This document shows positions 24,380 through 32,940 of a DNA stretch of 64,000 nt, piece after piece. A program made the position numbers and the translations under genes. The stretch's first letter is position 1. The number at the start of each line of letters is the position of its first letter. Under the pieces are notes generated by a model, which saw only the letters and a list, made by a program, of their open reading frames with translations, had not been told where the DNA came from and did no database searches. Source of the DNA: Streptomyces canus (GTDB taxonomy: Bacteria; Actinomycetota; Actinomycetes; Streptomycetales; Streptomycetaceae); NCBI RefSeq assembly GCF_030815415.1, contig NZ_JAUSWW010000001.1, positions 4,836,001 to 4,900,000 on the forward strand. Reading direction: 5' to 3'.

Positions 24380-24394
24380 CTCAGGGACATGCGG

Positions 24395-24946
24395 TCACCG
24401 CAGGAGCAACAGTTCGACGCCTACCAGCACGTCCACCACCGCGCACCACTCCGCGAATGTCGGCGCCACTATTCCCTTCAGTCGCTCCATCGTCAGGTGC
24501 GCCAAGTCCCACAGCCCGTGGAAGAACCAGCCCGCCGCCACCAGCCAGCGGCCCACCTCAGGGTCGACCAGAAGGCCCGTCACGGCCAGCGTCCCGAAGA
24601 CGGCCACCCCTACGGCCTGGACGGCCGGCGGGCGCGGAGCACCCCGCACCGCCCCCCACAGCAGCACCCCCAGCGCGATCCCGACCATCGCCCCCGGCGG
24701 TGACACCAGGTCCAGTGCCTGGAGGCCGAACACGAGCACCAGGCCTCCGCCGAGCACCGGCCAGGTCGAGCGGGGCGCGCCGAGCTGGTTGATCACCACG
24801 TACAGCAGTGGCAGCAGCGGCAGGACCTCGCCGAAGCCGGTGACCGACTCGTCCAGGGTGTCGGAGGCGCCTGCGGCGGCCTGGGCGGCCCAGATCGCGA
24901 CGGCCAGGCAGGTGGGCCAACGGCGGGTCATCGCGTGCGCGTTCAC
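24395..24946 (-). CDS. Polytopic membrane protein, unknown function
   Basis: A 183-residue protein with about five hydrophobic segments (LAVAIWAAQAAAGA, LLPLLYVVINQLG, VLGGGLVLVFGLQAL, MVGIALGVLLWGAV, AVGVAVFGTLAVTGLL) and a conserved-looking end (WFFHGLWDLAHLTM). Its GTG start overlaps the stop of the upstream membrane gene as GTGA (24946-24943). I do not recognise the family. Its operon is divergent from a DesK/DesR-like two-component system, whose target it may be. Confidence 0.75.
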   Translation of the reverse strand: MNAHAMTRRWPTCLAVAIWAAQAAAGASDTLDESVTGFGEVLPLLPLLYVVINQLGAPRSTWPVLGGGLVLVFGLQALDLVSPPGAMVGIALGVLLWGAVRGAPRPPAVQAVGVAVFGTLAVTGLLVDPEVGRWLVAAGWFFHGLWDLAHLTMERLKGIVAPTFAEWCAVVDVLVGVELLLLR

Positions 24947-25335
24947 GCGCCGTACTCCGTGCGCCGCCGCAGCATGACGGCGAACATCAGCGGCAGCATC
25001 GCGAGGTGCTCCCACGCCATCGCCGCGTTGGGGTCCACGGCGTCCAGGGACAGCAGCGGTACGAGGATCAGCGCGGGAAGGAACATCGCCCCGCACATCT
25101 CGGCGATGCCGGGCCAGGCGTGGCCGCGGCGGCGCATCCAGAACGCCATGCCGGCGGACATCGTGAACGCCATCTCCAGCGTGATCAGCCGGGGTTGGCG
25201 GGACATGTCGTACGTGATGTCCGTGAGCGCCAGGACGCCCCGCAGGGCCGCGCCGAGGACGAGCATGCCGGCCAGCATCGCGAGGATCATCTCGACGTAG
25301 TGGCGGGCGAAACCGTGGTGCCGTACGTGGTGCAT
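24943..25335 (-). CDS. Small polytopic membrane protein, unknown function
   Basis: A 130-residue protein with four hydrophobic segments (MILAMLAGMLVLGAALRGVL, LITLEMAFTMSAGMAFWM, MCGAMFLPALILVPLLSL, LAMLPLMFAVML). A His-rich start (MHHVRHHGFARHY) and a WMRRRGHAW loop could bind metal, though this is only a composition argument. It is first of a two-gene unit. The intergenic region with the divergent kinase gene holds two palindromes (25359-25375 and 25435-25448). Confidence 0.75.
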   Translation of the reverse strand: MHHVRHHGFARHYVEMILAMLAGMLVLGAALRGVLALTDITYDMSRQPRLITLEMAFTMSAGMAFWMRRRGHAWPGIAEMCGAMFLPALILVPLLSLDAVDPNAAMAWEHLAMLPLMFAVMLRRRTEYGA

Positions 25336-25358
25336 GGCGCCTCCTCGATGGTACCGGG

Positions 25359-25375
25359 GTGGGGTATGTCCCCAC
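25359..25375. promoter_or_regulatory. Inverted repeat upstream of membrane-protein operon
   Basis: GTGGGG and CCCCAC flank TATGT, 24-40 bp upstream of the ATG at 25335. The position suits an operator or a leader hairpin. Confidence 0.35.
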
Positions 25376-25434
25376 GCCCTTCAGAGTGGCGGGACCGAGG
25401 GAGCGCCAGTAGTGCCGGCCGTGCACGTCGTCGT

Positions 25435-25448
25435 ATGACATCTGTCAT
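25435..25448. promoter_or_regulatory. Perfect palindrome ATGACATCTGTCAT, likely response-regulator site
   Basis: A 14-bp palindrome with perfect 6-bp arms (ATGACA, TGTCAT) lies 24-37 bp upstream of the kinase gene and 100 bp from the divergent membrane-protein gene. DesR/YvfU-type NarL regulators bind TGACA-N2-TGTCA-like sites, so autoregulation and control of the divergent genes is the simple reading. Confidence 0.6.
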
Positions 25449-25471
25449 CCGGGCGCTGCCACAATGGCCCT

Positions 25472-26647
25472 GTGGACAACGGGGCGGGGCTCACGAGTTT
25501 CCGGCGCTACACGTGGTGGGCCGTGCCCGGGACCGTCGTCTGTGTGCTGGTGCTGGCGTACGGGAGCTGGGCCCTGGACGGGGACGTGCCGCTGTGGGCG
25601 CGGGCGCCGGTGGTCCCGGCGCTGGGCGTCCATGCCGTGGCCGCCGCCGTGCTCCTCGGCGGGGCGATGGAGGACCGCACGCCGGTCCTGCGGCCGCTCG
25701 CGGGGTGGCTGGTCACCGCCTGTCTCGCCGCGGCGGCGCTCGCCGTGCTGCCGCTGGCCCGGCACAACTACGGGCTGTGGGCGGTCGCCCCGGCCGTGAC
25801 CGTGGCGATCGTGGCCGTCTATCTCTCCGCGGCCGGGAAGCTGTGGCTGATCGGCGGTGCGGTCGTCCTCGCGCTGGTGCCGGGCAGTGCCGTGAACCTG
25901 CTCGCGGGGGACGAGGATCTGGCGTACGCCGCTCTCTTCCCGGCCTGTCTGACCGCGTTCACCGTGTGGACCGTGCTCGGACCGCTGTGGGCCTGGCGGA
26001 TCGCGGGGCGGCTCGACCGGGCGCGGCGGCTGGAGGCGGAGCTGGCGGTGAAGGACGAGCGGCTGCGGTTCGCCTCCGACCTGCATGACATCCAGGGGCA
26101 CCATCTTCAAGTCATCGCGCTGAAGGCGGAGTTGGCCTCCCGGATCGCCGAGGTCGACCCCGCGTGCGCCTCGGGCGAGATGCAGGAGATACGGCGGCTG
26201 TGCACGGACGCGCTGCGGGACACGCGCGCCGTGGTGCGGGGCATTCGCCGGACCACCCTCGACGGCGAGATCGCCAACGCCACCCGGGTGCTGGCGGCGG
26301 CCGGAATCGACGCGCGCATGAACCTGGAACCGGCCGCCGTTCAGGAGGAGTTGAGCGACTCCGTCCGTCAGCTCCTCGGTCTCGTCATGCGTGAGGCCAC
26401 CACCAACGTGCTCCGCCACAGTCAGGCCCGGCACGCCGAGGTCGACTACCGCGTCAGCGGGGAACTGGCCCTGCTGCGGATCAGCAATGACCAGGCCCAC
26501 GCGCACCCCGGCACCGGCGACGGCACCGGCCTCCTCGGTCTCGCCGAGCGACTGCGGTCCGCGGGCGGCGAGTTGACCTGGGAACGGGAGGACGGCGACC
26601 GTTTCGTGGTGACCGCGACCCTGCCCGTACAGAGGAGCGAAGAGTGA
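25472..26647 (+). CDS. NarL-class (DesK-like) sensor histidine kinase
   Basis: A 391-residue membrane kinase. Five or six hydrophobic segments fill residues 1-185, followed by a short coiled linker. The HisKA_3 box is LRFASDLHDIQGHHLQVIALKAEL (phospho-acceptor His about 206), and the C-terminal HATPase domain reads VMREATTNVLRHSQARHAEV and GTGLLGLAERL. The start is GTG (VDNGAGL). It overlaps the regulator gene as GTGA at 26644-26647. The multi-pass sensor resembles DesK, which senses membrane state. Confidence 0.92.
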   Translation: MDNGAGLTSFRRYTWWAVPGTVVCVLVLAYGSWALDGDVPLWARAPVVPALGVHAVAAAVLLGGAMEDRTPVLRPLAGWLVTACLAAAALAVLPLARHNYGLWAVAPAVTVAIVAVYLSAAGKLWLIGGAVVLALVPGSAVNLLAGDEDLAYAALFPACLTAFTVWTVLGPLWAWRIAGRLDRARRLEAELAVKDERLRFASDLHDIQGHHLQVIALKAELASRIAEVDPACASGEMQEIRRLCTDALRDTRAVVRGIRRTTLDGEIANATRVLAAAGIDARMNLEPAAVQEELSDSVRQLLGLVMREATTNVLRHSQARHAEVDYRVSGELALLRISNDQAHAHPGTGDGTGLLGLAERLRSAGGELTWEREDGDRFVVTATLPVQRSEE

Positions 26648-27249
26648 TCCGGCTCCTCCTCGCCGACGACGAGGACCTCCTGCGCGGCGCCCTCGTCGCA
26701 CTCCTCTCCCTGGAGGACGACCTCACGGTGGTCGCGGAGGCCGCCACCTCCACCGATGCCGTCCGGCTCGCCCTGGAGCACCGGCCCGACATCGCCGTAC
26801 TGGATCTGGAGATGCCGCCCACGGACGGGCTGCGGGCCGCCGAGGAGATCCGGGCCGCCCGCCAGGACACCCACGTCGTCATCGTGACCCGGCACGCCCG
26901 GCCGGCCGTCCTGCGCCGCGCGCTGGCCGCCGGGGTCCGCGGGTTCGTGCCCAAGACGACCCCCGCGGCCCGGCTCGCGGAGATCCTCCGCGACATCGCC
27001 GCCGGGCGCCGCTACGTCGATCCGGACATCGCCGCGTCCGCGCTGACGGAGGACGACTGTCCGCTCAGCGAGCGGGAGCTGGAGGTGTTGCGGGCGGCCC
27101 GTACGGGGGCGTCGGTGGCCGAGATCGCGGCACAGGTGCACCTGGCTCAGGGGACCGTCCGCAACTATCTCTCGGCCGCCATGTCCAAGCTGGGGGCCAC
27201 CACGCGGCATGCCGCGGCCCATCACGCCTGGCAGCAGGGGTGGATCTAG
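26644..27249 (+). CDS. NarL/DesR-like response regulator
   Basis: A 201-residue regulator: receiver domain with DDED near 8-11, Asp in IAVLDLEMPPTDG (about 54) and Lys in FVPKTTP. The C-terminal LuxR-type helix-turn-helix reads LSERELEVLRAARTGASVAEIAAQVHLAQGTVRNYLSAAMSKLG. The VRNYLSAAMSKLG recognition helix is the DesR/YvfU form. Partner of the preceding kinase; the palindrome at 25435 is its probable site. It ends 9 bp before the convergent Ser/Thr kinase gene. Confidence 0.92.
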   Translation: MIRLLLADDEDLLRGALVALLSLEDDLTVVAEAATSTDAVRLALEHRPDIAVLDLEMPPTDGLRAAEEIRAARQDTHVVIVTRHARPAVLRRALAAGVRGFVPKTTPAARLAEILRDIAAGRRYVDPDIAASALTEDDCPLSERELEVLRAARTGASVAEIAAQVHLAQGTVRNYLSAAMSKLGATTRHAAAHHAWQQGWI

Positions 27250-27258
27250 GAGTTCGGG

Positions 27259-29253
27259 TCACTGCTTCGTGTAGATCAGCTTCTCCCCGTTGCTCGTGTT
27301 CACGCGCTCCAGGGTGCCGTTCGACAGCAGGGTGACCTCGCTGGCCGCGCCCGGCGAGCAGGAGGAGGCGGGCTCGCCGACCGTCACCGTGGACGGGCCG
27401 ATCTGCAACGGGCCGTTGCCGGCGGGCTCTTCGGTCAGGTCCGCCTCGAACACGCAGTGGTAGTCGGGGCCGTCGGCGACGAGCGAGAGGACGGTGTCGC
27501 CCACCTCGCCCTTCTGGATGGTGAGTTGACGGGCGTGCGAGCCGTCGGCGTTGTCGATGGTGCTGGTCCAGGTGCCGAGATAGCCGGCCGGGATGCTGCC
27601 GTCCGCCGGAGCCGAGGTGGTGGGCGTCGGCGAGGGCTCCGGGGTGGTGGGGCCCGGTGTCGTGGGCGCGCTCGTGGTGGGGGTGGGAGTGGGGCCGGCC
27701 TTGTCGTCGTCGCCGCCGTCGCTGTTCATCAGCGCGTAGACCGAACCGCCCGCGCCGAGCGCGACGACCAGGGCGACGGCGACCAGGGCGGCGGTGGAAC
27801 GGCCGTTGCGGCGCTGGCGTTCGGGAGGCGGGGGGAAGCCGGGGCCGGGGCCGTAGGGCGGGGTGTGGCCGGGGCCGCCGTAGGGGTTGTACGGCGAAGG
27901 GGCGCCGGGCTGGGACGGATGACCGTACGCCGGGGTCTGCGGTTGTTGGGGGTATCCGTACGCCGAAGGCTGGGCCTGCGGGTGTTGCGGGTGCTGCTGG
28001 GGATGGCCGTAGGCGGGGTGACCGGGTGCGGGGCCGTACGGCGGGGGCGTCCACGGGTCGGCGCCGTGGACGGGGTGGGCGGGCGGCGGGCCGTACGGGG
28101 GCTGTGGCCCGCCGGGCCCGGTCGCCGGCGCCGGCGGAGGAGTCTGGGCGCCCTGTCCCGCGACGACCGTGGGCAGGTGGTTCAGCGGCGCACCCCCGCC
28201 CGGCCGGCCCGGGGAAGGCGGGGTGCCGTCGGCGGGCGCGGGCGCGTGCTCGGGCGAGGCTTCGGCAGAGCCGGGGGCCGCACCAGGGCCGGAGCCCAGG
28301 CCCGCGCCCTCACCGGCTTCCGCACCCGGTCCCTCCGGGTCCTCCGCGTCCAGCAACTGCACCGCGTGCCGCCCGAGTTGTGCCACCAGCGCGCTCGGCA
28401 GCCACGGGTCCCGCGACCGCCCGTCGGACACCGTGTCCTCGGCCCCGGTCCGCTCCAGCACCTGGTTCAGCGTCGGCCGTTTCGCCGGGTCCTTCTTCAG
28501 GCAGTCGCGGACGAGCTCGGCGATCCCCTCGGGCATGCCCTCCAGGTCAGGTTCCTCCTGGGCGATCCGGAACATCAGGGCGTGCACACCACTCCCCCCG
28601 GCCCCGAAGGGAAGCTTGCCGGTGGCGGCGTACGCGAGCACCGAGCCGAGGCAGAACACATCGCAGGACGGGGTGATCCGGTCGCCCCGCACCTGCTCGG
28701 GCGCCATGAACCCGGGCGACCCGACGAGCGCGCCGGTCCGCGTCAGCCCCCCGTCGGTCACCGTCTCCAGGGCCCGTGCGATGCCGAAGTCGATGACACG
28801 GGGGCCGTCGATCGTCACCAGCACATTGGACGGCTTGAGATCCCGGTGCACGATCCCGGCCGCGTGGATGTCCTCGAGCGCGTGCGCGAGCCCGGCCGCG
28901 AGGATCTTCACCGACCGCTCGGGCAGCGCCCCGTGGTCGTTTCCGACGACCTGCTGGAGGCTGGGCCCGGCGACATACCCGGTGGCGACCCAGGGCACGT
29001 CGGCCTCGGTGTCGGCGTCGAGGACGGGCGCGGTCCAGTACCCGCCGACCTGCCGGGCGGCCTGCACCTCCTGCCGGAACCGCGCCCGGAACTCCTCCTG
29101 CGCGGCGAGCTCCTCGCGCACCAGCTTGACGGCGACGGTACGGCCCCGGTCCGACCTGGCGAGATACACCTGCCCCATGCCGCCGGCCCCGAGCCGCGCC
29201 AGCAGCCGGTACGCCCCGATCCTCTGCGGATCCCCCGCCCCCAGGCTCTCCAT
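27259..29253 (-). CDS. PASTA-less eukaryotic-type Ser/Thr protein kinase
   Basis: A 664-residue membrane kinase. The kinase domain spans about 13-270, with glycine loop RLGAGGMGQVYLAR, Lys in TVAVKLV, catalytic HRDLKPSNVL (about 138), Mg-binding VIDFGIA and GSPGFMAPEQV. A long Pro/Gly/Tyr/Gln-rich linker follows (about 330-475, with repeated PPYGPxP units), then one membrane helix (TAALVAVALVVALGAGGSVYALM) and a secreted domain of about 130 residues without PASTA repeats. The start at 29253 has GGGAGGGG upstream. Its external domain ends in LERVNTSNGEKLIYTKQ and may sense a ligand. Confidence 0.92.
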   Translation of the reverse strand: MESLGAGDPQRIGAYRLLARLGAGGMGQVYLARSDRGRTVAVKLVREELAAQEEFRARFRQEVQAARQVGGYWTAPVLDADTEADVPWVATGYVAGPSLQQVVGNDHGALPERSVKILAAGLAHALEDIHAAGIVHRDLKPSNVLVTIDGPRVIDFGIARALETVTDGGLTRTGALVGSPGFMAPEQVRGDRITPSCDVFCLGSVLAYAATGKLPFGAGGSGVHALMFRIAQEEPDLEGMPEGIAELVRDCLKKDPAKRPTLNQVLERTGAEDTVSDGRSRDPWLPSALVAQLGRHAVQLLDAEDPEGPGAEAGEGAGLGSGPGAAPGSAEASPEHAPAPADGTPPSPGRPGGGAPLNHLPTVVAGQGAQTPPPAPATGPGGPQPPYGPPPAHPVHGADPWTPPPYGPAPGHPAYGHPQQHPQHPQAQPSAYGYPQQPQTPAYGHPSQPGAPSPYNPYGGPGHTPPYGPGPGFPPPPERQRRNGRSTAALVAVALVVALGAGGSVYALMNSDGGDDDKAGPTPTPTTSAPTTPGPTTPEPSPTPTTSAPADGSIPAGYLGTWTSTIDNADGSHARQLTIQKGEVGDTVLSLVADGPDYHCVFEADLTEEPAGNGPLQIGPSTVTVGEPASSCSPGAASEVTLLSNGTLERVNTSNGEKLIYTKQ

Positions 29254-29342
29254 CGCAGCCCCTCCCCCGAACTCCCCCGCGCGTGCCCCAGTGCGACTGA
29301 CCACGATAGTGCGGGCATACGGGGAGGTCGGCGCCGCGCGCT

Positions 29343-29822
29343 CTACGGTTCCGTAACGGAGCGATCCGGTTGCGTCACCGGCGGGCCGAGTTGCTCGAGC
29401 ACCTTCGACAGCCGTTCCATGAGCCGTACGGCGTCCGCCAGTTCGTCCTCGCCGAAAACCTCGGCGAGCCGGTCGGCGAAGGCCGCGTGCCCGGGGTTGA
29501 TCCGCCGGACCGCCGCGAGCCCCTCCTCGGTGGCCGCGAGGAGCTTGGCGCGGCGGTGGGCGGGGTTGTCGCGGTACTCGGCGAGCCCGCGCTCGACCAG
29601 CAGATCGGCGATGCGCTGCACACTCTGCCGGGTGATCCCCATCGCCCGGGCGATCCCGGACACCGGCGACGGCTCCCCGAGCACCGCCCCCAGCACCTGC
29701 CACCAGGCGGCGGTGAGCCCGGCGGGCTTCGCCAGCTCCTCGGCGACGCCCAGGAACTGGCCGTTGAGCCGGAAGACCCCGAGCGCACCACGGCTGAGCA
29801 GCTCCTGCCGCTCCCTGCTCAC
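29343..29822 (-). CDS. MarR-family regulator
   Basis: A 159-residue winged-helix repressor. The recognition region is GIARAMGITRQSVQRIADLLVERGLAEYRDNPAHRRAKLLAATEEG. The GTG start overlaps the stop of the DJ-1-like gene (GTGA), so the pair is one operon. Two tandem palindromes upstream of that operon (30475-30509) are the probable operator, which suggests autorepression relieved by a small molecule or by oxidation. Confidence 0.9.
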   Translation of the reverse strand: MSRERQELLSRGALGVFRLNGQFLGVAEELAKPAGLTAAWWQVLGAVLGEPSPVSGIARAMGITRQSVQRIADLLVERGLAEYRDNPAHRRAKLLAATEEGLAAVRRINPGHAAFADRLAEVFGEDELADAVRLMERLSKVLEQLGPPVTQPDRSVTEP

Positions 29823-30442
29823 CGAGCCCCCTCCAGCACGGCGTACGCCGTCACGTCGGAGTCGTGGAAGAGCCGGTACCAGGCGTCCAGCACCTCGCCC
29901 TCGTACACCCCGAGAAGCCCCAGGATCTCCCGCGCGAAGGCGACGGGCTCGGTGGGCCCGGCGGTGATCAGTCCGCGGTCGGTGACGGCGTCGGCGTCCA
30001 CATAGCGGGAACCGCCCTTGTACTCCGTGGCCGCGAGATAGAAGGAGACCGCGCTGGTGTGCCGCCGGTCGTCGAGCAGGCCTTCGCGCGCGAGCCCCGC
30101 GGTCGCCCCGCAGATGGCGGCGACGGGCACCCCGGCGGCCAGGAACTCCCGCGCCTTGCGGGCGAAGGGCGCCAACTGAGCGCTCCCCGCTGCGGCAGCG
30201 GCTGGTGTCACAGTCCAGAGATCGGCGCCCGGGAGGATCAGCAGGGAGCTGTCGTCGGGTCGTACGTCGTCCAGGGCGTCCGCGGGCTGGACCCGCAGCC
30301 CTCCGATGGAGGTCACCGGCTCGCGGCTCGGGCCGACCGTGCGGATCTCGTACCCGGCGCGGGCGAGATACGCCGTCGCGTGGCCGGTCTCCCAGTCGGC
30401 GTAGGTGTCGTACACGGCGAGATGCACGGGCTTGCGGCTCAT
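29819..30442 (-). CDS. DJ-1/PfpI-family protein
   Basis: A 207-residue protein of the class I glutamine-amidotransferase-like fold. The nucleophile elbow AAICGATAGLAREGLL carries the conserved Cys (about 111), the upstream strand is SLLILPGADLW, and a later His lies in DDRRHTS. Roles in the family include glyoxalase III/deglycase, protease and chaperone; none can be chosen here. I prefer the ATG at 30442, which has GAGGAGG upstream, over the longer frame. It is followed by its coupled MarR regulator. Confidence 0.88.
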   Translation of the reverse strand: MSRKPVHLAVYDTYADWETGHATAYLARAGYEIRTVGPSREPVTSIGGLRVQPADALDDVRPDDSSLLILPGADLWTVTPAAAAAGSAQLAPFARKAREFLAAGVPVAAICGATAGLAREGLLDDRRHTSAVSFYLAATEYKGGSRYVDADAVTDRGLITAGPTEPVAFAREILGLLGVYEGEVLDAWYRLFHDSDVTAYAVLEGAR

Positions 30443-30474
30443 GGCTGCCTCCTCGGTCTTCCTCAACCCTTCGA

Positions 30475-30509
30475 TGACAACATGCTGTCACTTCGACAGA
30501 ATGCTGTCA
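30475..30509. promoter_or_regulatory. Tandem palindromic operator for the MarR/DJ-1 operon
   Basis: Two copies of the same palindromic site lie in tandem 19 bp apart: TGACAACATGCTGTCA at 30475-30490 and CGACAGAATGCTGTCA at 30494-30509. Each has GACA/TGTC arms around a 6-bp core. They are 33 bp upstream of the DJ-1-like ATG. The size and symmetry fit a MarR dimer site, and the 19-bp spacing puts both dimers on nearly the same helix face. Confidence 0.7.
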
Positions 30510-30613
30510 ATAAATCGCCATGAGCCTTCCTCGACAACCTGTCGCGGAAAGCCCGCGTCCACAGACAGGACGCCGATACCGCTTCCGTATCGCGGACATT
30601 TACGCTCACCCGC

Positions 30614-31969
30614 ATGACCCCTCAGCCAAACCCCGAGGTCGGCGCCGCCGTCAAGGCCGCGGACCGCGCTCATGTGTTCCACTCCTGGTCCGCGCAGGAG
30701 CTCATCGACCCGCTCGCCGTCGCCGGCGCCGAGGGGTCGTACTTCTGGGACTACGACGGCAACAAGTACCTCGACTTCACCAGCGGGCTCGTCTACACCA
30801 ACATCGGCTACCAGCACCCGAAGGTCGTCGCCGCGATCCAGGAACAGGCCGCGACCCTGTCCACGTTCGCGCCCGCCTTCGCCGTCGAGGCCCGTTCCGA
30901 GGCGGCCCGGCTGATCGCCGAGCGGACGCCCGGTGACCTGGACAAGATCTTCTTCACCAACGCCGGCGCCGACGCCGTCGAGCACGCGGTGCGCATGGCC
31001 CGCCTGCACACCGGCCGGTCCAAGGTGCTCGCCGCCTACCGCTCGTACCACGGCGGCACCCAGCAGGCGATCAACCTCACCGGTGACCCGCGCCGCTGGG
31101 CCTCCGACAGCGCCTCCGCGGGCGTCGTCCACTTCTGGGCGCCGTACCTGTACCGCTCCCGCTTCTACGCGGAGACGGAGGAGCAGGAGTGCGCGCGGGC
31201 GCTGGAGCACCTGGAGACGACGATCGCCTTCGAGGGGCCGGCCACGGTCGCCGCGATCATCCTGGAGACGATCCCCGGCACCGCCGGAATCATGGTCCCG
31301 CCGCCCGGCTACCTCGCCGGGGTGCGCGAGATCTGCGACAAGTACGGGATCGTCTTCATCCTCGACGAGGTCATGGCCGGGTTCGGGCGGACCGGTGAGT
31401 GGTTCGCGGCCGACCTGTTCGATGTCACGCCCGACCTGATGACCTTCGCCAAGGGCGTGAACAGCGGATACGTGCCGCTCGGCGGGGTCGCCATCTCCGG
31501 CGAGATCGCGGAGACCTTCGGCAAGCGGCCCTACCCCGGTGGTCTGACGTACTCCGGGCACCCGCTGGCCTGTGCCGCCGCCGTCGCCACGATCAACGTG
31601 ATGGCGCAGGAGGGTGTCGTCGAGAACGCCGCCCGGCTCGGCTCCGAGGTCCTGGAGCCCGCGCTGCGGGACCTCGCGGAGCGCCACCCCTCGGTCGGCG
31701 AGGTCCGCGGTGTCGGCATGTTCTGGGCGCTCGACCTGGTCAAGGACAAGGAGACCCGCGAGCCGCTGGTGCCGTACAACGCGGCCGGTGAGGCCAACGC
31801 CCCGATGCTCGCGTTCGGCGCCGCGGCCAAGAAGCACGGCATCTGGCCGTTCATCAACATGAACCGCACCCATGTCGTGCCGCCGTGCAACATCACCGAG
31901 TCCGAGCTGAAGGAAGGCCTCTCGGCACTGGACGCGGCGCTCTCCGTGGCGGACGAGCACACGCGGTAG
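30614..31969 (+). CDS. Class III aminotransferase (PLP)
   Basis: A 451-residue enzyme of the omega-amino-acid:pyruvate aminotransferase group. NAGADAVEHAVRMARLHTGR is the PLP phosphate block, ILDEVMAGFGRTGEWFA carries the PLP-ring Asp, and the Schiff-base Lys is in LMTFAKGVNSGYVPLGGV (about 281). Family substrates include beta-alanine, taurine, 4-aminobutyrate or diamines; I cannot choose. The downstream GntR regulator, separated by a large inverted repeat, probably controls it. There is no signal peptide. Confidence 0.9.
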   Translation: MTPQPNPEVGAAVKAADRAHVFHSWSAQELIDPLAVAGAEGSYFWDYDGNKYLDFTSGLVYTNIGYQHPKVVAAIQEQAATLSTFAPAFAVEARSEAARLIAERTPGDLDKIFFTNAGADAVEHAVRMARLHTGRSKVLAAYRSYHGGTQQAINLTGDPRRWASDSASAGVVHFWAPYLYRSRFYAETEEQECARALEHLETTIAFEGPATVAAIILETIPGTAGIMVPPPGYLAGVREICDKYGIVFILDEVMAGFGRTGEWFAADLFDVTPDLMTFAKGVNSGYVPLGGVAISGEIAETFGKRPYPGGLTYSGHPLACAAAVATINVMAQEGVVENAARLGSEVLEPALRDLAERHPSVGEVRGVGMFWALDLVKDKETREPLVPYNAAGEANAPMLAFGAAAKKHGIWPFINMNRTHVVPPCNITESELKEGLSALDAALSVADEHTR

Positions 31970-32025
31970 CCGCGCGCCCTGTGACGCACGCTACGCGGGT
32001 AAACGCCGAAAACCCGAACGCGTAA

Positions 32026-32065
32026 GGTGGCGTGCTCGTAGACATACGTGTACGAGCACGCCACC
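32026..32065. promoter_or_regulatory. 15-bp perfect inverted repeat before the GntR gene
   Basis: GGTGGCGTGCTCGTA at 32026-32040 and its exact reverse complement at 32051-32065 flank a 10-bp spacer (GACATACGTG). The repeat ends 26 bp before the GntR ATG and begins 56 bp after the aminotransferase stop. It is either the GntR autoregulatory operator or the aminotransferase terminator, or both. No T tract follows, which favours an operator. Confidence 0.7.
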
Positions 32066-32091
32066 CGACCGCCATCAGGGAGAGGCCGACC

Positions 32092-32796
32092 ATGCCCGGC
32101 AGCAGCGGCAACGGCGCCGTGACCCGCAGCACCCTGCGGCAGCAGATCGCCGACGCGCTCCGCGACGAGGTGCTCGCGGGACGTCTCCAGCCGGGTCAGG
32201 AGTTCACGGTCAAGGAGATCGCCGAGCAGTACGGGGTCTCCGCGACCCCGGTCCGCGAGGCGCTCGTCGACCTGTCCGCTCAAGGTCTCCTGGAGGCGGA
32301 CCAGCATCGCGGTTTCCGTGTGCACGAGTACTCCCTGGCCGACTACCGGGGCATCATCGAGGCCCGCAGCCTCGTCATCGACGGCATGTTCCACGCGCTG
32401 GACGGCGGCCACCAGGGGTTCGTCCACGACCCCGACAACTCCCGTGTCCTCGCCGCCCTCGCCGGGGTGCGACGGCGTGGGGAGGAGGCGCAACGGGCCG
32501 CCCTCGCCGGGGACGTCATCGTGCTGATCGGCTACGACCTGCGGTTCTGGCGCGAGTTGAGCGCCGTGTTCGGCAACTCCTACCTCGCCGATTTCCTGCA
32601 CCGGCTGCGCGTCCAGTCCTGGGTGTGCGCGGTACAGCATCTGCGCCGCCTCACGGACCTGCGCGGACAGCTGTGGGCCGAGCACACCGAACTGGTCGAC
32701 GCGCTCGTCCACCGGGACACCACGGCGGCGCGGGAGATAGTGGCCGCGTACCACGCGCACTCGCTCGCGGTGGTCGAGCGGCTGGCCGGCGGATGA
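32092..32796 (+). CDS. GntR-family regulator (FadR/VanR type)
   Basis: A 234-residue regulator. The N-terminal winged helix (LRQQIADALRDEVLAGRLQPGQEFTVKEIAEQYGVSATPVREAL) is followed by an all-helical FCD ligand domain (IIEARSLVIDGMF; EHTELVDALVHRDTTAAREIVAAYHAHSL) with metal-ligand-type Asp and His residues. FCD members bind small organic acids. Its likely targets are its own promoter and the aminotransferase upstream, through the inverted repeat at 32026-32065. Confidence 0.9.
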   Translation: MPGSSGNGAVTRSTLRQQIADALRDEVLAGRLQPGQEFTVKEIAEQYGVSATPVREALVDLSAQGLLEADQHRGFRVHEYSLADYRGIIEARSLVIDGMFHALDGGHQGFVHDPDNSRVLAALAGVRRRGEEAQRAALAGDVIVLIGYDLRFWRELSAVFGNSYLADFLHRLRVQSWVCAVQHLRRLTDLRGQLWAEHTELVDALVHRDTTAAREIVAAYHAHSLAVVERLAGG

Positions 32797-32940
32797 GCCG
32801 CCCTACGTGAGCCGGCGGCGGGTGTGGGTATGGGACCAGCAGCAGAGTGGCTGACCCCGCCCAGGGGGAAGCCACGGCGCGCCGGACCGATTACTCTTCC
32901 CTGACCGCTTCGCTACACCGTGCTATGCGAGGAGCCTTCT

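Noticed and set aside
27457..29967. 836-codon plus-strand ORF opposite the Ser/Thr kinase
   Set aside because: It is a high-GC shadow frame; the kinase on the minus strand has all catalytic motifs.
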